DNA of 64,000 bases, from positions 2,480,001 to 2,544,000 of the forward strand of contig NZ_CP099489.1 of NCBI RefSeq assembly GCF_023923225.1, read 5' to 3'. The position numbers were made by a program, and so were the translations under genes. How positions within the stretch are numbered: position 1 is the stretch's first letter; each line of letters starts with the position of its first letter. The notes below the pieces were generated by a model. It ran no database searches and was not told where the DNA came from. It worked only from the letters and a program-made list of their open reading frames with translations. The DNA comes from Ornithinimicrobium faecis (GTDB lineage Bacteria; Actinomycetota; Actinomycetes; Actinomycetales; Dermatophilaceae). This document shows, in pieces, positions 62,737 to 64,000 of the stretch.

Positions 62737-64000
62737 CTATCCGTCGCCACCGACAGGGGTTCGGTCGCGCAGCAGGTGCGCCACCTCGTCCCAGACTGCT
62801 CCTGCGACGCTGACCTTGCTGGCCGGCCCGACCGTGCGTGCTTCGTCCGTGTCCGGTCGCAGCAGGTGCACTAGGGTGTCGTCCTTGCCAAAGGTGACGT
62901 CGCGGCCGACCTCGTTGGCCACCAGCAGGTCACAGCCCTTGCGGGCCAGCTTGGCGCGGGCGTGGCTGAGCACGTCGCCCGAGGCGTCCCCGGTCTCCGC
63001 AGCAAACCCCACGATGAGCGGGCTGGGCGCTGCACCACGATCGGCGACGAGGCCGGCGAGAATGTCGGGATTGCGCACGAGCTCGATGGTCGGGGCGCTG
63101 TGCTCCTCGCCGGGATCGTGCGACTTCTTGATCTTGGCCTCGAGATAGTCGCGGGGCCGGAAGTCCGCCACAGCGGCCGCCATCACCACCACGTCTGCGT
63201 GGTCGGCGCTGGCGTCACGGACCGCGTCCTGCAGGTCCAGTGCCGTCTCGACCTCGACGACATCGACGCCGGAAGGCACCGGGAGGGCAGAGTTGGCAGA
63301 GATCAACGTGACCCGCGCCCCGCGCGAGGCTGCGACCTGCGCGAGGGCATAACCCTGCTTGCCGGAGGACCGGTTGCCCAGGAAACGCACCGGGTCCAAG
63401 GGTTCCCTGGTGCCGCCGGCACTGACCACCACATGGCGCCCCTGGAGGGTCTGTGGGTCCTGGTTCGGTTGGTTCTGGTCCGGTTGGTTCTGGTCCGGTT
63501 CTGCCGCGGACTCGTATGCCGTGTCCTGGCTCGGTGCGCCCCCCGCCAGGGCGATTGCGGCGGCGAAGATCTCCTCGGGTTCCGGGAGGCGGCCCGGTCC
63601 GGTGTCGGTCCCGGTGAGCCGGCCCGCGGCCGGATCAAGGACGGACACGCCGCGCTCACGCAGCACGGCAACATTGGCGACCGTTGCCGGGTGGGACCAC
63701 ATCTCGGTGTGCATCGCCGGGGCCATCAGGACCGGACAGCGTGCGGTCAGCAAGGTGTTGGTCAGCAGGTCATCGGCCCGCCCGTGGGCGGCTCGAGAGA
63801 GCAGGTCGGCCGTGGCGGGGGCGACCACCACCAGGTCGGCCTCCTGGCCAAGGCGCACATGGGGCACCTCGTGGACCGAGGACCACACCTGGGTGGCGAC
63901 CGGCCGGCCCGACAGCGCCGACCAGGTCGCCTCGCCCACGAAGTGCAGGGCGGCCTCAGTGGGCACCACCGTCACCTCGTGGCCGCCCTCGGTGAACAGC
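62737..64000 (-). CDS. coaBC: Phosphopantothenoylcysteine decarboxylase/synthase (N-terminus outside window)
   Basis: The protein combines the CoaC flavin decarboxylase and the CoaB ligase of CoA synthesis. CoaC motifs seen are LFTEGGHEVTVVPTEAALHF, VVVAPATADLLSRAAHGRADDLLTNTLL and APAMHTEMWSHP. The CoaB part starts VVVSAGGTREPLDPVRFLGNRSSGKQGYA and has IKKSHD and ELVRNPDIL. The 5' end runs off the right edge. An Asn/Gln/Pro repeat (DQNQPDQNQPNQ) joins the two halves. Confidence 0.95.
   Translation of the reverse strand, partial: LFTEGGHEVTVVPTEAALHFVGEATWSALSGRPVATQVWSSVHEVPHVRLGQEADLVVVAPATADLLSRAAHGRADDLLTNTLLTARCPVLMAPAMHTEMWSHPATVANVAVLRERGVSVLDPAAGRLTGTDTGPGRLPEPEEIFAAAIALAGGAPSQDTAYESAAEPDQNQPDQNQPNQDPQTLQGRHVVVSAGGTREPLDPVRFLGNRSSGKQGYALAQVAASRGARVTLISANSALPVPSGVDVVEVETALDLQDAVRDASADHADVVVMAAAVADFRPRDYLEAKIKKSHDPGEEHSAPTIELVRNPDILAGLVADRGAAPSPLIVGFAAETGDASGDVLSHARAKLARKGCDLLVANEVGRDVTFGKDDTLVHLLRPDTDEARTVGPASKVSVAGAVWDEVAHLLRDRTPVGGDG

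Overview
The window is chromosomal DNA from a high-GC actinobacterium. Frequent GTG and TTG starts, a WhiB-type protein, an ANTAR-type PdtaR regulator, a PriA without helicase motifs and a gene order that resembles mycobacteria (uvrB-coaE-rpsA-polA-pdtaR-pyk-trp; coaBC-metK-priA-fmt-rsmB-rpe) all point that way. My guess is Micrococcales, Intrasporangiaceae/Ornithinimicrobiaceae-like. The family is inference; the phylum is well supported.

Layout. 1-6825: start of uvrA (minus) and the glutamate synthase pair gltB-gltD. 6901-17345: a metallo-beta-lactamase-fold hydrolase gene interrupted by an integrated element of about 8.9 kb, then an EamA exporter. 17358-22450: terC behind a yybP-ykoY-type riboswitch, uvrB, coaE and an SDR oxidoreductase. 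22711-25258: rpsA and a methyltransferase. 25389-31555: a branched-chain amino acid-type ABC system (livH-livM-livG-livF facing a lipoprotein binding protein), with a duplicated terminator around a small membrane-protein gene. 31754-38297: polA, thioesterase, DUF554 protein, pdtaR, tRNA-Leu(CAA), pyk. 38383-43657: a trp cluster (trpC-trpB-trpA plus Trp-associated membrane proteins, a MauE-like protein and a DsbA-like protein) without trpE or trpD. 43734-49901: a heterodimeric ABC exporter, a PH-domain protein, a PnuC-family transporter under an FMN riboswitch (RibM) and rpe. 49975-59092: rsmB, fmt and a peptide/nickel-type ABC transporter. 59309-64000: priA, metK and part of coaBC.

The most interesting part is the element at 7389-16286. 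It encodes a large serine recombinase, a CHC2-zinc-finger/TOPRIM/P-loop replication protein, a WhiB-like protein, a run of overlapping small genes and a P27-type terminase small subunit, but no large terminase, portal, capsid, tail or conjugation genes. That is the content expected of a phage satellite. It sits inside the hydrolase coding sequence at a short shared GTTCCC core. Instead of destroying the gene it brings its own 58-codon 3' end, so the hydrolase stays 223 aa and keeps its last metal-ligand region. The displaced native 3' end lies at the right junction, and joining the two outer halves restores an equally long host gene.

A second theme is short tandem arrays that begin at or contain stop codons: gltD, eamA/terC, the DUF554 gene, rsmB and one element gene. 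This suggests a recurring local-duplication process at gene ends.
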